This document shows, one piece after another, positions 16,100 to 24,776 of a stretch of DNA of 64,000 nucleotides. Under the pieces are notes generated by a model, which saw nothing but the letters and a program-made list of their open reading frames with translations, searched no databases and had not been told where the DNA came from. The stretch lies in NCBI RefSeq assembly GCF_031457955.1, contig NZ_JAVDXN010000003.1:310001-374000 (forward strand), in the 5' to 3' direction. Position 1 is the stretch's first letter. The number at the start of each line of letters is the position of its first letter. Source of the DNA: Mixta sp031457955 (GTDB lineage: Bacteria; Pseudomonadota; Gammaproteobacteria; Enterobacterales; Enterobacteriaceae). The translations under genes were made by a program, and so were the position numbers.

Positions 16100-16570
16100 C
16101 TACAGCGCTTCGCTAAACAGCTGTTTGCGATCGCCCGGCACCTGACGAATTTCAATCTCTTTGCCCGCCTGTGTCAGCGACAGCAACAGCGAGATCTCAT
16201 CCGGCATGACGTTGATCGCTTTAGAAATATTACGGCTGCCCTCTTTGGCTTTAATGCCGCCAAGGTTAATGCTCTGAATCTCCGGCACCGCCGTCGCCAG
16301 CCGCCAGGCATCGGCGACCGATTCCACCACAATAAACAGCTTATATTTGTCGGTAACGCCGCTTTTGATCGCCTCGATGGCGTCGTCGATATTTTTGATT
16401 ACCAGCTTCACCGCGGGCGGCTTCGCCAGCTTGATGGTGGTTTTGCGCAACTCATCGTTAGGCACATTGTCATTGGCGATCAGAATGCAGTCGGCGCCAA
16501 TGTACTGTGTCCAGGAAAAGGCGACCTGGCCGTGCAGCAGTCGATGATCGACCCGTAAGAGCTTTATCAT
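16100..16570 (-). CDS. gfrB: Mannose-family PTS system IIB component (glucoselysine-type)
   Basis: The product (156 residues) is a complete EIIB of the mannose/sorbose family. The active-site loop RVDHRLLHGQV places the phosphorylated His at residue 13, and the core strands (DCILIANDNVPNDELRKT; EIQSINLGGIKAKEGSRNIS) are present. It transfers phosphate from GfrA to the incoming glycated amino acid. It lies 11 bp upstream of gfrC. Confidence 0.93.
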   Translation of the reverse strand: MIKLLRVDHRLLHGQVAFSWTQYIGADCILIANDNVPNDELRKTTIKLAKPPAVKLVIKNIDDAIEAIKSGVTDKYKLFIVVESVADAWRLATAVPEIQSINLGGIKAKEGSRNISKAINVMPDEISLLLSLTQAGKEIEIRQVPGDRKQLFSEAL

Positions 16571-16585
16571 TGTTATCCTCCTCGC

Positions 16586-17008
16586 TCAGAAATCTTTGTC
16601 CGCGCAGCGGGCGCTGCTGATGGTCTGGTTGCAGTACTGCATCCCCTCGCGGGCGTTGTGCAATGCTTCGTTTATCAGCTGGATCGCCGGTTCATCGGGC
16701 GAGGCGATCAGCATTTCAATCACCAGCGGCAGGTTTAATCCAGCCAGCAGGTGGAAGTCGGGCCGGTGCAGATAGCGAATAAATTCGTTATTCACGCTAC
16801 CGGCGAAAATATCCGTGATAACGATCAGCTCATCCTGCGGCGTAAACGCGGCCATCAGGCTATCGACCTGGCGGGTTAAATCGTCGTTTTCATCGACATA
16901 AGCACACAGCGCGTGCAGGTGCGGCTGCTCGCCAAGAATTAACTCCACGGATTGACGGATACCGGCGGCAAACGAGCCGTGGCTGGCAAAAATGTAATGA
17001 CGTTTCAT
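16586..17008 (-). CDS. gfrA: Mannose-family PTS system IIA component (glucoselysine-type)
   Basis: From ATG 17008 the product has 140 residues and starts KRHYIFASHGSFAAGI, giving the phospho-accepting His at residue 10. Other EIIA features are AFTPQDELIVITDIFAGSVNNEF and LAGLNLPLVIEML. An upstream in-frame ATG at 17032 would add eight residues, but GAGG lies about 8 nt before 17008. It is the first structural gene, immediately downstream of the sigma-54 promoter at 17043-17059. Confidence 0.9.
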   Translation of the reverse strand: MKRHYIFASHGSFAAGIRQSVELILGEQPHLHALCAYVDENDDLTRQVDSLMAAFTPQDELIVITDIFAGSVNNEFIRYLHRPDFHLLAGLNLPLVIEMLIASPDEPAIQLINEALHNAREGMQYCNQTISSARCADKDF

Positions 17009-17042
17009 CCTGACCTCATCAAGCGGTTCCACGCGTTAATAA

Positions 17043-17059
17043 GAGCAAGCGGCGTGCCA
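17043..17059 (-). promoter_or_regulatory. Sigma-54 (-24/-12) promoter of gfrABCDEF
   Basis: On the minus strand the sequence reads TGGCACGCCGCTTGCTC. It matches the sigma-54 consensus TGGCAC-N5-TTGC with the invariant GG and GC exactly 10 nt apart. It lies in the 90-bp gap between gfrR and gfrA, and the upstream gene encodes a sigma-54-dependent activator, so the assignment is strong. Confidence 0.9.
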
Positions 17060-17098
17060 GAAATAGTGGCGCGCCGCGTAATGAACGGAACGGAAAGG

Positions 17099-19858
17099 TT
17101 AAAACTCTTGATCTGAAGGGATAAATTCCGTTTTCCGGTGCAGAATATCGTGGATGTAATGCAGCTCGGCGTCGGGGATTTTGACACTGTAGCTGGCCTC
17201 AATGACACTAAACGCCTCGCGCAGCGCGTTAAGCGCCTGAGACGGACGCTGCGGCCCGCGGTAGCGTTGAATCGCCGCCTGACGAATCAACCGCTCGATC
17301 AGACAGCTGATATGAATATAGAGCGCCACCTTGCGATCGTTGGTCAGCGCCAGCCCGGCCAGATGCTCATAGCGCAGCAAAAACTGCTCGACCTGGTTAA
17401 TCACTTTGCCGGTATCAAGAATGGTCACCGACTCAATGACCCGCCGCAGCGAGAAGTTCTTCACCAGCTGATTATTGATCTCCTCTATCTGCCCGGCGCT
17501 GGTCAGCGGGCCGAACAGCGCCCTCAGCGTGGCGCTGCCCGTGCCGGAAATCAGTGACTCCAGCGAAATCCACGGCACCGGCAGATGCGGATCGAGGGTG
17601 CCGACCACCGCCAGCACCTCATAACGCGCCAGCAGCGGTTCACGCTTCGCCTGGTCAATCAGGCTGTCGTAGTCGCAGGCGACCATCTCTATCGCCAGCG
17701 CTTCAGGAATGCTGGCCTTCAGCAGCGCGCTCAGGTTCGTCGCCGCGCCCAGGCCGGTGGCGCAGGTGGTGATGATCGCCCGCGGTTTATTCTGTCGCGG
17801 CCAGATCAGCTGATGCTCAACCGGCAAGTCGTCCGCCACCTCATTTACAATCGCTTCAGGCAGATCGCCGCGCAGAATGCGCTCGCCCACGTAGAGCGCC
17901 ATGCGCGTCGAGACATTATTGATAATCGCCACCGGCGTGGTAACAGGCCGGTCAAAGCGTTGATAGATGGCGTTCAGCGATCCCATATCCACCAAAATTA
18001 CCAGCCCGGAAGCCAGCGCGTTGCGCTCGATATAGTGCATCACCTCGCTGGCGATCGCTTCCGGCGTAACGTCCAGCGGCATATCGAACGATTCAAACAC
18101 GTTGCTTTTCAGCAGGCGATTCGCCACGTTAGCGATGCTGCTGGCGGTGGCGTAGCCGTGCGCCAGAATCACCGCGCGCGTTACCTGTTTCTGGCTCAGC
18201 ACGCCGGTCTTTTGCAGCCAGAGAATCAACAGCAGCGCATCGATCCGCTGCGGCTGCAAATCAAGCTTATGAGTGACCGCCGCCAGCACCTCGTGACAAA
18301 AGCGGCAGAGCAGCGGATAGCGCTGTTCCAGCTGAAGCGAGAGCTGGCGGATAAATTCCGCATTAAGACGGGCGGGCGTTTCGCTGGCGCGATGCAGCAG
18401 ATAGTGGCTCAGGGCATAGATGCAGTTGCCGTTGAATTGCAGGTTAAAACGCTTTTCCAGCCGATAAAATTCCTCGCGTACCTGACTGCTTGCCAGCAGC
18501 AGCATGGAAGATTCTTGCTGGTTACGATGGGCGAAAATAAGCTGGTCGAACAGGCTTTCAATCTCGTTGCCCATGCGCTTTTCCATCTCTTCCCATGCCA
18601 GCGTCCCGCCGCGCCAGTTTTCAAACAGCGCCAGCACGGTAAGCTGCGCATCCTGAATCAGCAGCTGCGCGCCGTCCCGCTGACGCAGCAGCCAGGGCAG
18701 CGACACCGAACGATCGATCACCAGCGGCTCCGCCTGCGTGTCATCAATCGCGGGCAGCTGAGCCATAACCGTTTCCGGCAGATCGTGCAGCGTGACATCG
18801 AGCATTTCACGACTCATCTGTCGCGCCCAGGCGGAAGCGACGCTGTATTTCACTGCGTTTTTCATCTCGCCAACGTTGCCGCGCCAGAGGTGCTCGCCCA
18901 GCGCGCTAATCAGGCGCGGGCTGAGGCGTAAACGCCCACCAACCTTTTGCGCCTCGTGCCAGAAAAACTGCATCATCAGCGCCTGCTTTTCCTGCGGGCT
19001 GCGGCTCGCCAGATCGGGCAGCGTAATCTGGATCGGGATACGACGAATAAAGGTGGTCAGGAAAGTGCTGTGAACCTCTTCGGTGGTGGCGAAGATCAGT
19101 CGCGTCGCTACTCGCTGTGCCTGCGCGGTTTCGCCCAGCCGGTAAATTTCGCCGCGATCGAGCCAGGTGAACAGTTTCTCCTGCCCTTCCGGGTGCAGGC
19201 GGTGAACCTCATCCAGAAATAAAATGCCGCCGTGCGCCGCCTCAAACGCGCCCGGTTTGTCATGCAGCGCGCCGGTAAACGCCCCTTTAACATAGCCGAA
19301 CAGGTTAGCGGTCAGCAGCTCCGGGTTGCTGGCATACTGGGCGCAGTTAAAGTTAATAAAGGGCGCATCGGGCGCGATAACCTGCTGAGCGATGGCATAT
19401 TCATGCAGCAGCTGCGCCATATAACTTTTGCCGGTGCCGCTGTCGCCGGTAATCAGCAGCGGCAGCCCGCCGTCGGGATAGAACAGCGCGGTTTTCAGCT
19501 GCTCGATCGGTTTCTTCAGGCTCCCTTCATGACCGATCAGTAGAGCGAAATGGTCAGCCTGCGGCGCGCTCTCGCCCTCTTCCGCCAGCAGCTCGCCGAC
19601 GCTGGCATATTCGCTGCGCGACAGCGGGAAAAACTGCTGCTCAAAGCTGGCTTTATGCAGAAAGCAGACCGGGCGGCCATTGATTTTTATCAGCTCGCCC
19701 TGCGCCACCAGTTGGTTGAGATAGTGACTGGCGGTATTACGCTGCATAGCGAAACGCTGCGCCAGCCAGGCGGCGGTAAACACTTCGCTGACCTGTTGCG
19801 GGTTAAAAAAATCGGTCTGATTAATCAGGAAGTTCAGTAATTTATCTTTACGCATCAT
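17099..19858 (-). CDS. gfrR: LevR/GfrR-type sigma-54-dependent activator with PRD and PTS-like domains
   Basis: The product (919 residues) has an N-terminal HTH (QRFAMQRNTASHYLNQLVAQ) and an AAA+ domain. That domain carries Walker A TGDSGTGKSYMAQ, the sigma-54-contacting GAFTGA loop (VKGAFTGALHDK) and Walker B LFLDEVHRL. PRD modules and PTS EIIA/EIIB-like domains follow (LVILVDMGSLNAIY; AIITTCATGLGAATN). Phosphorylation of these modules by PTS proteins would report sugar flux. It is the only regulator beside the PTS operon, and a perfect -24/-12 element follows its stop. Size and domain order are those of the LevR/DagR/GfrR group. Confidence 0.92.
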   Translation of the reverse strand: MMRKDKLLNFLINQTDFFNPQQVSEVFTAAWLAQRFAMQRNTASHYLNQLVAQGELIKINGRPVCFLHKASFEQQFFPLSRSEYASVGELLAEEGESAPQADHFALLIGHEGSLKKPIEQLKTALFYPDGGLPLLITGDSGTGKSYMAQLLHEYAIAQQVIAPDAPFINFNCAQYASNPELLTANLFGYVKGAFTGALHDKPGAFEAAHGGILFLDEVHRLHPEGQEKLFTWLDRGEIYRLGETAQAQRVATRLIFATTEEVHSTFLTTFIRRIPIQITLPDLASRSPQEKQALMMQFFWHEAQKVGGRLRLSPRLISALGEHLWRGNVGEMKNAVKYSVASAWARQMSREMLDVTLHDLPETVMAQLPAIDDTQAEPLVIDRSVSLPWLLRQRDGAQLLIQDAQLTVLALFENWRGGTLAWEEMEKRMGNEIESLFDQLIFAHRNQQESSMLLLASSQVREEFYRLEKRFNLQFNGNCIYALSHYLLHRASETPARLNAEFIRQLSLQLEQRYPLLCRFCHEVLAAVTHKLDLQPQRIDALLLILWLQKTGVLSQKQVTRAVILAHGYATASSIANVANRLLKSNVFESFDMPLDVTPEAIASEVMHYIERNALASGLVILVDMGSLNAIYQRFDRPVTTPVAIINNVSTRMALYVGERILRGDLPEAIVNEVADDLPVEHQLIWPRQNKPRAIITTCATGLGAATNLSALLKASIPEALAIEMVACDYDSLIDQAKREPLLARYEVLAVVGTLDPHLPVPWISLESLISGTGSATLRALFGPLTSAGQIEEINNQLVKNFSLRRVIESVTILDTGKVINQVEQFLLRYEHLAGLALTNDRKVALYIHISCLIERLIRQAAIQRYRGPQRPSQALNALREAFSVIEASYSVKIPDAELHYIHDILHRKTEFIPSDQEF

Positions 19859-19994
19859 CGCATCCCCGGTTTACAACTCAGGGCTATGATGCCGTGAACC
19901 ACGCCGTCACAACCGTCAGCGCACCGGGGAATTGTTATTTTGTGGGATGCCGCACAGATTGCTTTCCTGCAGGCAATGAATCACAGGCGGGCGG

Positions 19995-20687
19995 CTATCC
20001 TTTATTAGCGCGCCAACGTATTCCATTTTGCTCGCCATAAAACTTACACAGCAAATTACCCTGCCCGACTGTGATTTCCGTAAAATCGGATATTGATGCA
20101 AAACTTTTAGCGGTTTTATTATTTACTGCAATAGATTTGATGCCTGCGGACGATGCTGAAGCAATGCCGTTGTTTGAATCTTCAAAGGCCAGAGCAAATT
20201 CAGGGTCAATATTGAGTTTTTCAATCGCCATTTGATAGGGCTGCGGATCAGGCTTACCTTTGCTAACGTCATTTCGCGTGATAATGCAGTCAAATACATT
20301 GAGTTGATGCTGGGTTATTACACTTCCCACTTTTTCAGGCCAACTGCTGGTCACCAGTCCTATTTTTACCGTACTTTTCTTTAATTGAAAAATAAACTCA
20401 CGCACACCCTTAATTAAAACATAATTCGCTTCTTCCTCCCGACGATCTACTTTTTGGTGAAAAGTCTTGCGTACCACTTCTGTTTCACCCGGTAAGATAT
20501 GCTGTAGCGTAAAGTGATGAGAGGCCCCAATAATATAATTATCAATGTCATCCTGCGTAAGGTTATAGCCATATTCTTGCGCAGTCGTAACCCAGGCATT
20601 AATAATCGCCTGATTAGAATCAATAATTACGCCATCTAAATCGAACAGAACGGCTTTAATTTCTTTAATTATCTTTTGCGGCATCAT
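19995..20687 (-). CDS. HAD-superfamily hydrolase (beta-phosphoglucomutase-like, IA subfamily)
   Basis: The product (230 residues) has HAD motif I KAVLFDLDGVIIDSN, motif II IGLVTSSWPEKV, the motif III lysine in SKGKPDPQPYQ and motif IV AFEDSNNGIASASSAG. It probably acts on a small phosphorylated metabolite. The start overlaps the carbamoyltransferase 3' end by 23 nt with an in-frame AAGGA, so the two are coupled. The region is clearly AT-richer than its surroundings, suggesting horizontal origin together with the two upstream genes. Confidence 0.88.
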   Translation of the reverse strand: MMPQKIIKEIKAVLFDLDGVIIDSNQAIINAWVTTAQEYGYNLTQDDIDNYIIGASHHFTLQHILPGETEVVRKTFHQKVDRREEEANYVLIKGVREFIFQLKKSTVKIGLVTSSWPEKVGSVITQHQLNVFDCIITRNDVSKGKPDPQPYQMAIEKLNIDPEFALAFEDSNNGIASASSAGIKSIAVNNKTAKSFASISDFTEITVGQGNLLCKFYGEQNGIRWRANKG

Positions 20688-22368
20688 TTTTCCTTGTTAC
20701 TAAAAATAGATCATTGAAATTAATAGCGCTAATAATCCCCTCCCGCAGTACGCTCAATGCCTCATGTGGTGTATTTATAATGGGTTCTTCATGGCGATTG
20801 AAAGAGGTATTAACCAGACAGGGCTGTCCAGTGAGGGTATACCATTTGTTGAGTAGTTGATACATAAAGGGATCTTGCTCATTTTTTACAATTTGTGGCC
20901 TCGCTGTACCATCAATATGCACTACCGCAGGGCACATCGATAGCATTACCGGTTTGCATTTATAAGTAATTGTCATAAACTCTGCCGTTTTGTCAGCGGG
21001 AGACCAGTTTACTAACGATAACTCAGCTAAATTTTCTGCAATTACCGGAGCAAAAGGCATAAACTCGGTTCTTTCCAGCCTTTTATTCAGCCAAAGATTG
21101 GTTTCTTTATTGTTTGCATGATAAATAATACTACGCTTGCATAATGCCCGTGGCCCAAACTCCATTCTTCCGCGAAAAAAGCCCATTACATGATTATTTT
21201 TAAGCAAATAAATAACTGACTCTTGCATATTGGCAGGCTTTTCGACTGTTAAATCACCTTGTTCTGTTAACAACAATTCAATTTCAGCATCAGTAAACGC
21301 CGGTCCCAGAGCCATGCTGTTGAAACAACTACGCAGACCACTTTCTCTCCATTGCGCCGTTACGGCTGCAGCTAGTGGTAACCCTTCATCTCCCATACAA
21401 GGAAGGACAAATACCTTTTCAATACCAAGATTTTCCTTCAGAGCCTGGTTTAAACGCACGTTACCGAAAAGCCCGCCAGCAAGACATAAATTATTTATCT
21501 TATGATTATCCACATAGGGGCGTACCAGCTCTGTTAATATGTTTTCTATATGTTTTTGAGCAGCAGCAGCGATATCTTGTGGAGAATATTTACTGATTTC
21601 ATCAGTCAGGGTCGTTGAATAACCATGATAAGAGGGCACATAGTATTCACCACAATTAGCGACTAATCGATGATTTTTAACATCAATCATTTTTTTCATT
21701 AAAGGTAAAGCTTTCTGCGGATTACCATGTGCAGATAACCCCGTTATCTTCCCTTCATGTCTGTTAGCTTTAAATCCAAGCAGGTGCGTTATCCTGCCAT
21801 AAAAATAACCTAAACTATCAATCGTAGTTTCCCTTTGTAAAACCGTTTCTTTCCCTTTGTCAATATAACGAATGGTAAGTGAAACAAAATCACCACGCCC
21901 ATCACAGGTCACAACAAGAGTCTGTTCAAAAGGAGAGCAGAGCCAGGCTCCCCAGGCATGCGTATCATGGTGGTCTATATAGCAAACTTTACTTTTTAAA
22001 CGATTATCTACAATAAAACGATCAAACTCCGCTCGTTTTTCTTTATCGTTAATAATTTCATCGGCAACTCTTTTTTTCAAAAGATTAATATTATCGAAAT
22101 TATGTATACATTCATAAATCACTCTTTCCACATATAAATTTAAAGAATAATCCTCATTGAAACCGGCTTTCCAGCCATAGGCAACTATATCTATATCCTC
22201 TAGTTTTTTATTTGCAACGGAAAGAACAAAATTTATCGATTGCGTTGGCCAGATTTTGTGTGCTTTGATACGCGTAAATCTTTCCTCATGTACAGCGGTT
22301 AATATGTCCCCGCCGTCTATCAGACAAGCACCGGCTGTGTCGTTATTAGCAATACCTAATATCAACAT
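20665..22368 (-). CDS. NodU/TobZ/CmcH-family O-carbamoyltransferase
   Basis: The product (567 residues) has both halves of the family. The N-terminal Kae1-like part includes GIANNDTAGACLIDGGDI, CYIDHHDTHAWGAWLCS with its metal-binding histidines, and TCDGRGDFVSL. The C-terminal YrdC-like carbamoyladenylate-forming part includes FFRGRMEFGPRALCKRSII and LNKRLERTEFMPFAPVIAE. These enzymes attach a carbamoyl group from carbamoyl phosphate to a hydroxyl of a natural product, such as Nod factor, tobramycin or cephem. The only partners are a 71-codon gene and a HAD phosphatase, so the acceptor is unknown. Confidence 0.92.
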   Translation of the reverse strand: MLILGIANNDTAGACLIDGGDILTAVHEERFTRIKAHKIWPTQSINFVLSVANKKLEDIDIVAYGWKAGFNEDYSLNLYVERVIYECIHNFDNINLLKKRVADEIINDKEKRAEFDRFIVDNRLKSKVCYIDHHDTHAWGAWLCSPFEQTLVVTCDGRGDFVSLTIRYIDKGKETVLQRETTIDSLGYFYGRITHLLGFKANRHEGKITGLSAHGNPQKALPLMKKMIDVKNHRLVANCGEYYVPSYHGYSTTLTDEISKYSPQDIAAAAQKHIENILTELVRPYVDNHKINNLCLAGGLFGNVRLNQALKENLGIEKVFVLPCMGDEGLPLAAAVTAQWRESGLRSCFNSMALGPAFTDAEIELLLTEQGDLTVEKPANMQESVIYLLKNNHVMGFFRGRMEFGPRALCKRSIIYHANNKETNLWLNKRLERTEFMPFAPVIAENLAELSLVNWSPADKTAEFMTITYKCKPVMLSMCPAVVHIDGTARPQIVKNEQDPFMYQLLNKWYTLTGQPCLVNTSFNRHEEPIINTPHEALSVLREGIISAINFNDLFLVTRKNDAAKDN

Positions 22369-22577
22369 ACCCTCACCTCCTGACCGATCGATTTCCCCGG
22401 CGATGATTGCTGAAACTGCCGTAATGCCTGGGTACTATCTTCTGCGCAAATGCGAAAAGGTGGAATATAAAACCCCTGCCTCAGAAGCGCGCGAATAATC
22501 TCACCTGCGTCTGAATCCTCTAACGATTGGGGCACCACGACATCTTTATGGACAAGGAAAATAAAATCTTTATTCAT
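22362..22577 (-). CDS. Unrecognised 71-residue protein, first gene of the carbamoyltransferase unit
   Basis: The frame begins with a good Shine-Dalgarno (GGAG, 5 nt before ATG) and overlaps the carbamoyltransferase start by 7 nt, so it is probably translated. The product (MNKDFIFLVHKDVVVPQSLE at the start, ending QEVRVC) has no signal peptide, helix or motif that I recognise and ends in cysteine. It could be a cofactor-like partner, a small regulatory protein or a substrate peptide; the sequence does not decide. Confidence 0.6.
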   Translation of the reverse strand: MNKDFIFLVHKDVVVPQSLEDSDAGEIIRALLRQGFYIPPFRICAEDSTQALRQFQQSSPGKSIGQEVRVC

Positions 22578-22674
22578 CGTTACTCCGTCAGTCTACGTTG
22601 CGTTTGCAGCAAGGTGGTTTCTGCATGTCGCCTGGCATCATTGAAAATCGGTTATCTATTATTAAAGGCAATGT

Positions 22675-22706
22675 AGCAGGAAAAATATAATCATATTTTT
22701 TCTGCT
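22675..22706. promoter_or_regulatory. 32-bp inverted repeat between the carbamoyltransferase unit and lysR
   Basis: Two 14-bp arms (AGCAGGAAAAATAT / ATATTTTTTCTGCT, 13 of 14 complementary) flank a 4-bp spacer. The repeat lies 18 bp before the LysR start and about 100 bp before the divergent small gene. Its size and position fit the recognition site of an autoregulating LysR-type protein controlling the divergent unit. Confidence 0.65.
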
Positions 22707-22723
22707 TGTGATAACTTATCGGA

Positions 22724-23614
22724 ATGGATACGCAATTATTACGCGCTTTTTTAATGCTGGCTAACACCGGTAGTTATCATGAAGCGGCGAAAAAATTATT
22801 TATTACCCAACCCGCCCTGACGAAAAAGATTCAGGCGCTTGAGCATGAGCTGGATCTTCACCTTTTTATACGCGGCCGTCATGGTAGCCAGCTGACGCCT
22901 GCAGGAAAGCAACTGATACCGTATGCTCAGGCGGTGATGAAACAGGTTGAAGATCTGCGTCAGCATGCGCTTGATATAAGAGACGGCAACGCCGGGAGTT
23001 TAGCGATTGGCTTTGGTATCTCCAGTATTCGCATTGCCCCTGAACTGGTGGCGCATTTTCGTCGGCGCTTTCCACAGGTTAATGTCAATCTGGAGGACAT
23101 TTCTTCGACGCAGCAGGCCGATGGGCTATATGACGGCAGCTTACAGTTGGCTTTTATGCGCCTGCCGGTTGAACCGCCTCTCTGCTGTCTGAAGCTGAGT
23201 ACGGAAAAATTGGCTGTTGCGATAACAGCAGAACACCATGCCTCGTTAGCCAGTAAGCTACGAAACGAGAACGACTATCGCCCGTTGGCTGATTTGCCCA
23301 TGCTCCAGCTGACGCCTGAGCGCGGCCCAGGGCTGAATCAGCAAATAGCGCGTTTCCTGGCGTTTAATAATATCGCCGCCAACATTATCCAACGTTCACG
23401 CGATATACAAACGTTGCTGGCTTTGGTCGCCACCGGCATCGGGATTGCCCTGGTGACTGAAAGCGCCGCCAATATTGCGCCGCGTGGCGTCACATTTATT
23501 CCCCTGTTTGGCCCTTATTCATCATGGGAGGTTGGGCTGGTCTGGAATCCTGTTGTTGAGGATCCCATCAGGGATCGATTTATCGAGGGGGTAAAAACTC
23601 ACCGCCTTGTCTAA
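22724..23614 (+). CDS. LysR-family transcriptional regulator
   Basis: The product (296 residues) has the N-terminal winged HTH (QLLRAFLMLANTGSYHEAAK, then KLFITQPALTKKIQALEHELD) and a C-terminal inducer-binding domain with LALVATGIGIALVTES. It resembles the GltC/CynR-like type. It diverges from the carbamoyltransferase unit across an AT-rich region with a 32-bp inverted repeat and is the obvious candidate for its control. It also lies beside the left end of the Hrp island, but no hrp box precedes it. Confidence 0.9.
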   Translation: MDTQLLRAFLMLANTGSYHEAAKKLFITQPALTKKIQALEHELDLHLFIRGRHGSQLTPAGKQLIPYAQAVMKQVEDLRQHALDIRDGNAGSLAIGFGISSIRIAPELVAHFRRRFPQVNVNLEDISSTQQADGLYDGSLQLAFMRLPVEPPLCCLKLSTEKLAVAITAEHHASLASKLRNENDYRPLADLPMLQLTPERGPGLNQQIARFLAFNNIAANIIQRSRDIQTLLALVATGIGIALVTESAANIAPRGVTFIPLFGPYSSWEVGLVWNPVVEDPIRDRFIEGVKTHRLV

Positions 23615-23685
23615 AGGCCTGTGGTCTGTTTCATGCTTGTCCATTAGCTTTTTGCCCGCTTCCCGCACTCTACAGTGTTATGCCC

Positions 23686-23713
23686 GGAACCCTTGTCATC
23701 TTTGCGCCACTCA
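23686..23713 (+). promoter_or_regulatory. hrp box (HrpL promoter) of the harpin/transglycosylase gene
   Basis: GGAACC at 23686-23691, exactly 15 bases, then CCACTCA at 23707-23713. This is a perfect match to the HrpL consensus GGAACC-N15/16-CCACNNA, 34 bp before the start codon. Confidence 0.93.
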
Positions 23714-23747
23714 ATAGACTGACCCCCTAAGCGATAAGGATGACCCG

Positions 23748-24770
23748 ATGATCACATTACCTGGGCCGCTAAGCCCTTCTCAACCCCTGACGCCGCCTGA
23801 CCTGAGCACGCTTTCTGACAAGCTGCCGTTAATGAATAATGGCGCGTTCTCGCCTTCCGGCGGCATGACATCAATCGATTTTGGTCAGAACGGCAATAGC
23901 GGCACCGATCTTAATGCGCTGTTTGGCGAGAACGGCGGCGCCATGCAGGAGCAGCTGAATAATGAAATCGCCCAGACGCTGACCCAGTTGATCAGTGCCC
24001 TGCTTACCTCTTTGATGCCGCTGCTACAGCAGCTCACCGGCCAGCAGAATCAGCAACAGAGCGGACAACCCGCCTCCGGTAGCGGTGGTGGTGGCGGCGG
24101 TATGCCGCAGAACCTTGCGGCAGGCGGCGACCCAATGCAGCTAAATAGCGCTAACGGCGCTGGTCAAAGCATGCCTGCGACAGCGGGTACGCCAGGCCAG
24201 CCTCAGGTCAGCGCAGGCGGTCAGAATGGTGCGCCCGCCGGACTGGCCACCAGCGGCAGCGGTCAGAGCGTGACGCCATCGGGCAGCAGCGGGCTACATC
24301 TGCCGGAAGCGCTGAAGCCTTATGAAGGCGCAATTCAGAATGCAGCGGCGAAAACCGGCGTGCCGGGCGAAGTGCTGGCGGCGCAGATCTGGCAGGAGTC
24401 GCGCGGTAGCCTCGGTGCCAGCACGGTTAACGGCGGCAACGGGCTACAGGATAGCGGCCTGATGCAGGTCAACAGCAACACCTTTGCCGATCTGCAACGC
24501 AAAAATCCCGAGCTGTTAGGGCCGAATGCAGACGCCAATAATCCAACGGATAACATCATGGCTGGCGCGCTCTATATGAAAGAGCAGCTTAACGACTTTG
24601 GCGGCAATATGGGCGCGGCGCTGCGCGCCTATAACTCCGGCCCACTGAACGTTAACGTGGATAATCTCAACGATATCTCTAAAACCGGCACCGGCGATGC
24701 GACCTACGTGGATAAAGTCATGAATTTCTCTTCGATCATCAGCAGCGGCCAGGGCCAGCTGCCTGCCTGA
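23748..24770 (+). CDS. Harpin / lytic-transglycosylase hybrid, type III helper (HopP1-like architecture)
   Basis: The 340-residue product has no signal peptide. Residues 1-185 are harpin-like: Gly/Gln/Ser-rich, acidic, without cysteine, with one amphipathic helix (NNEIAQTLTQLISALLTSLM) and a poly-Gly run. Residues about 195-335 are a goose-type/SLT lytic transglycosylase with catalytic Glu217 in QIWQESRG, SGLMQVNSNTF and AYNSGPLNV. Such hybrids (P. syringae HopP1/HopAK-type helpers) are thought to clear peptidoglycan for the secretion pilus and aid translocation. A perfect hrp box precedes the gene, so HrpL control is near certain. Confidence 0.85.
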   Translation: MITLPGPLSPSQPLTPPDLSTLSDKLPLMNNGAFSPSGGMTSIDFGQNGNSGTDLNALFGENGGAMQEQLNNEIAQTLTQLISALLTSLMPLLQQLTGQQNQQQSGQPASGSGGGGGGMPQNLAAGGDPMQLNSANGAGQSMPATAGTPGQPQVSAGGQNGAPAGLATSGSGQSVTPSGSSGLHLPEALKPYEGAIQNAAAKTGVPGEVLAAQIWQESRGSLGASTVNGGNGLQDSGLMQVNSNTFADLQRKNPELLGPNADANNPTDNIMAGALYMKEQLNDFGGNMGAALRAYNSGPLNVNVDNLNDISKTGTGDATYVDKVMNFSSIISSGQGQLPA

Positions 24771-24776
24771 TAAAAA

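Noticed and set aside
17585..18931. Plus-strand frame of 448 codons opposite gfrR
   Set aside because: Gln/Arg/His-rich antisense shadow of a strongly supported activator gene.
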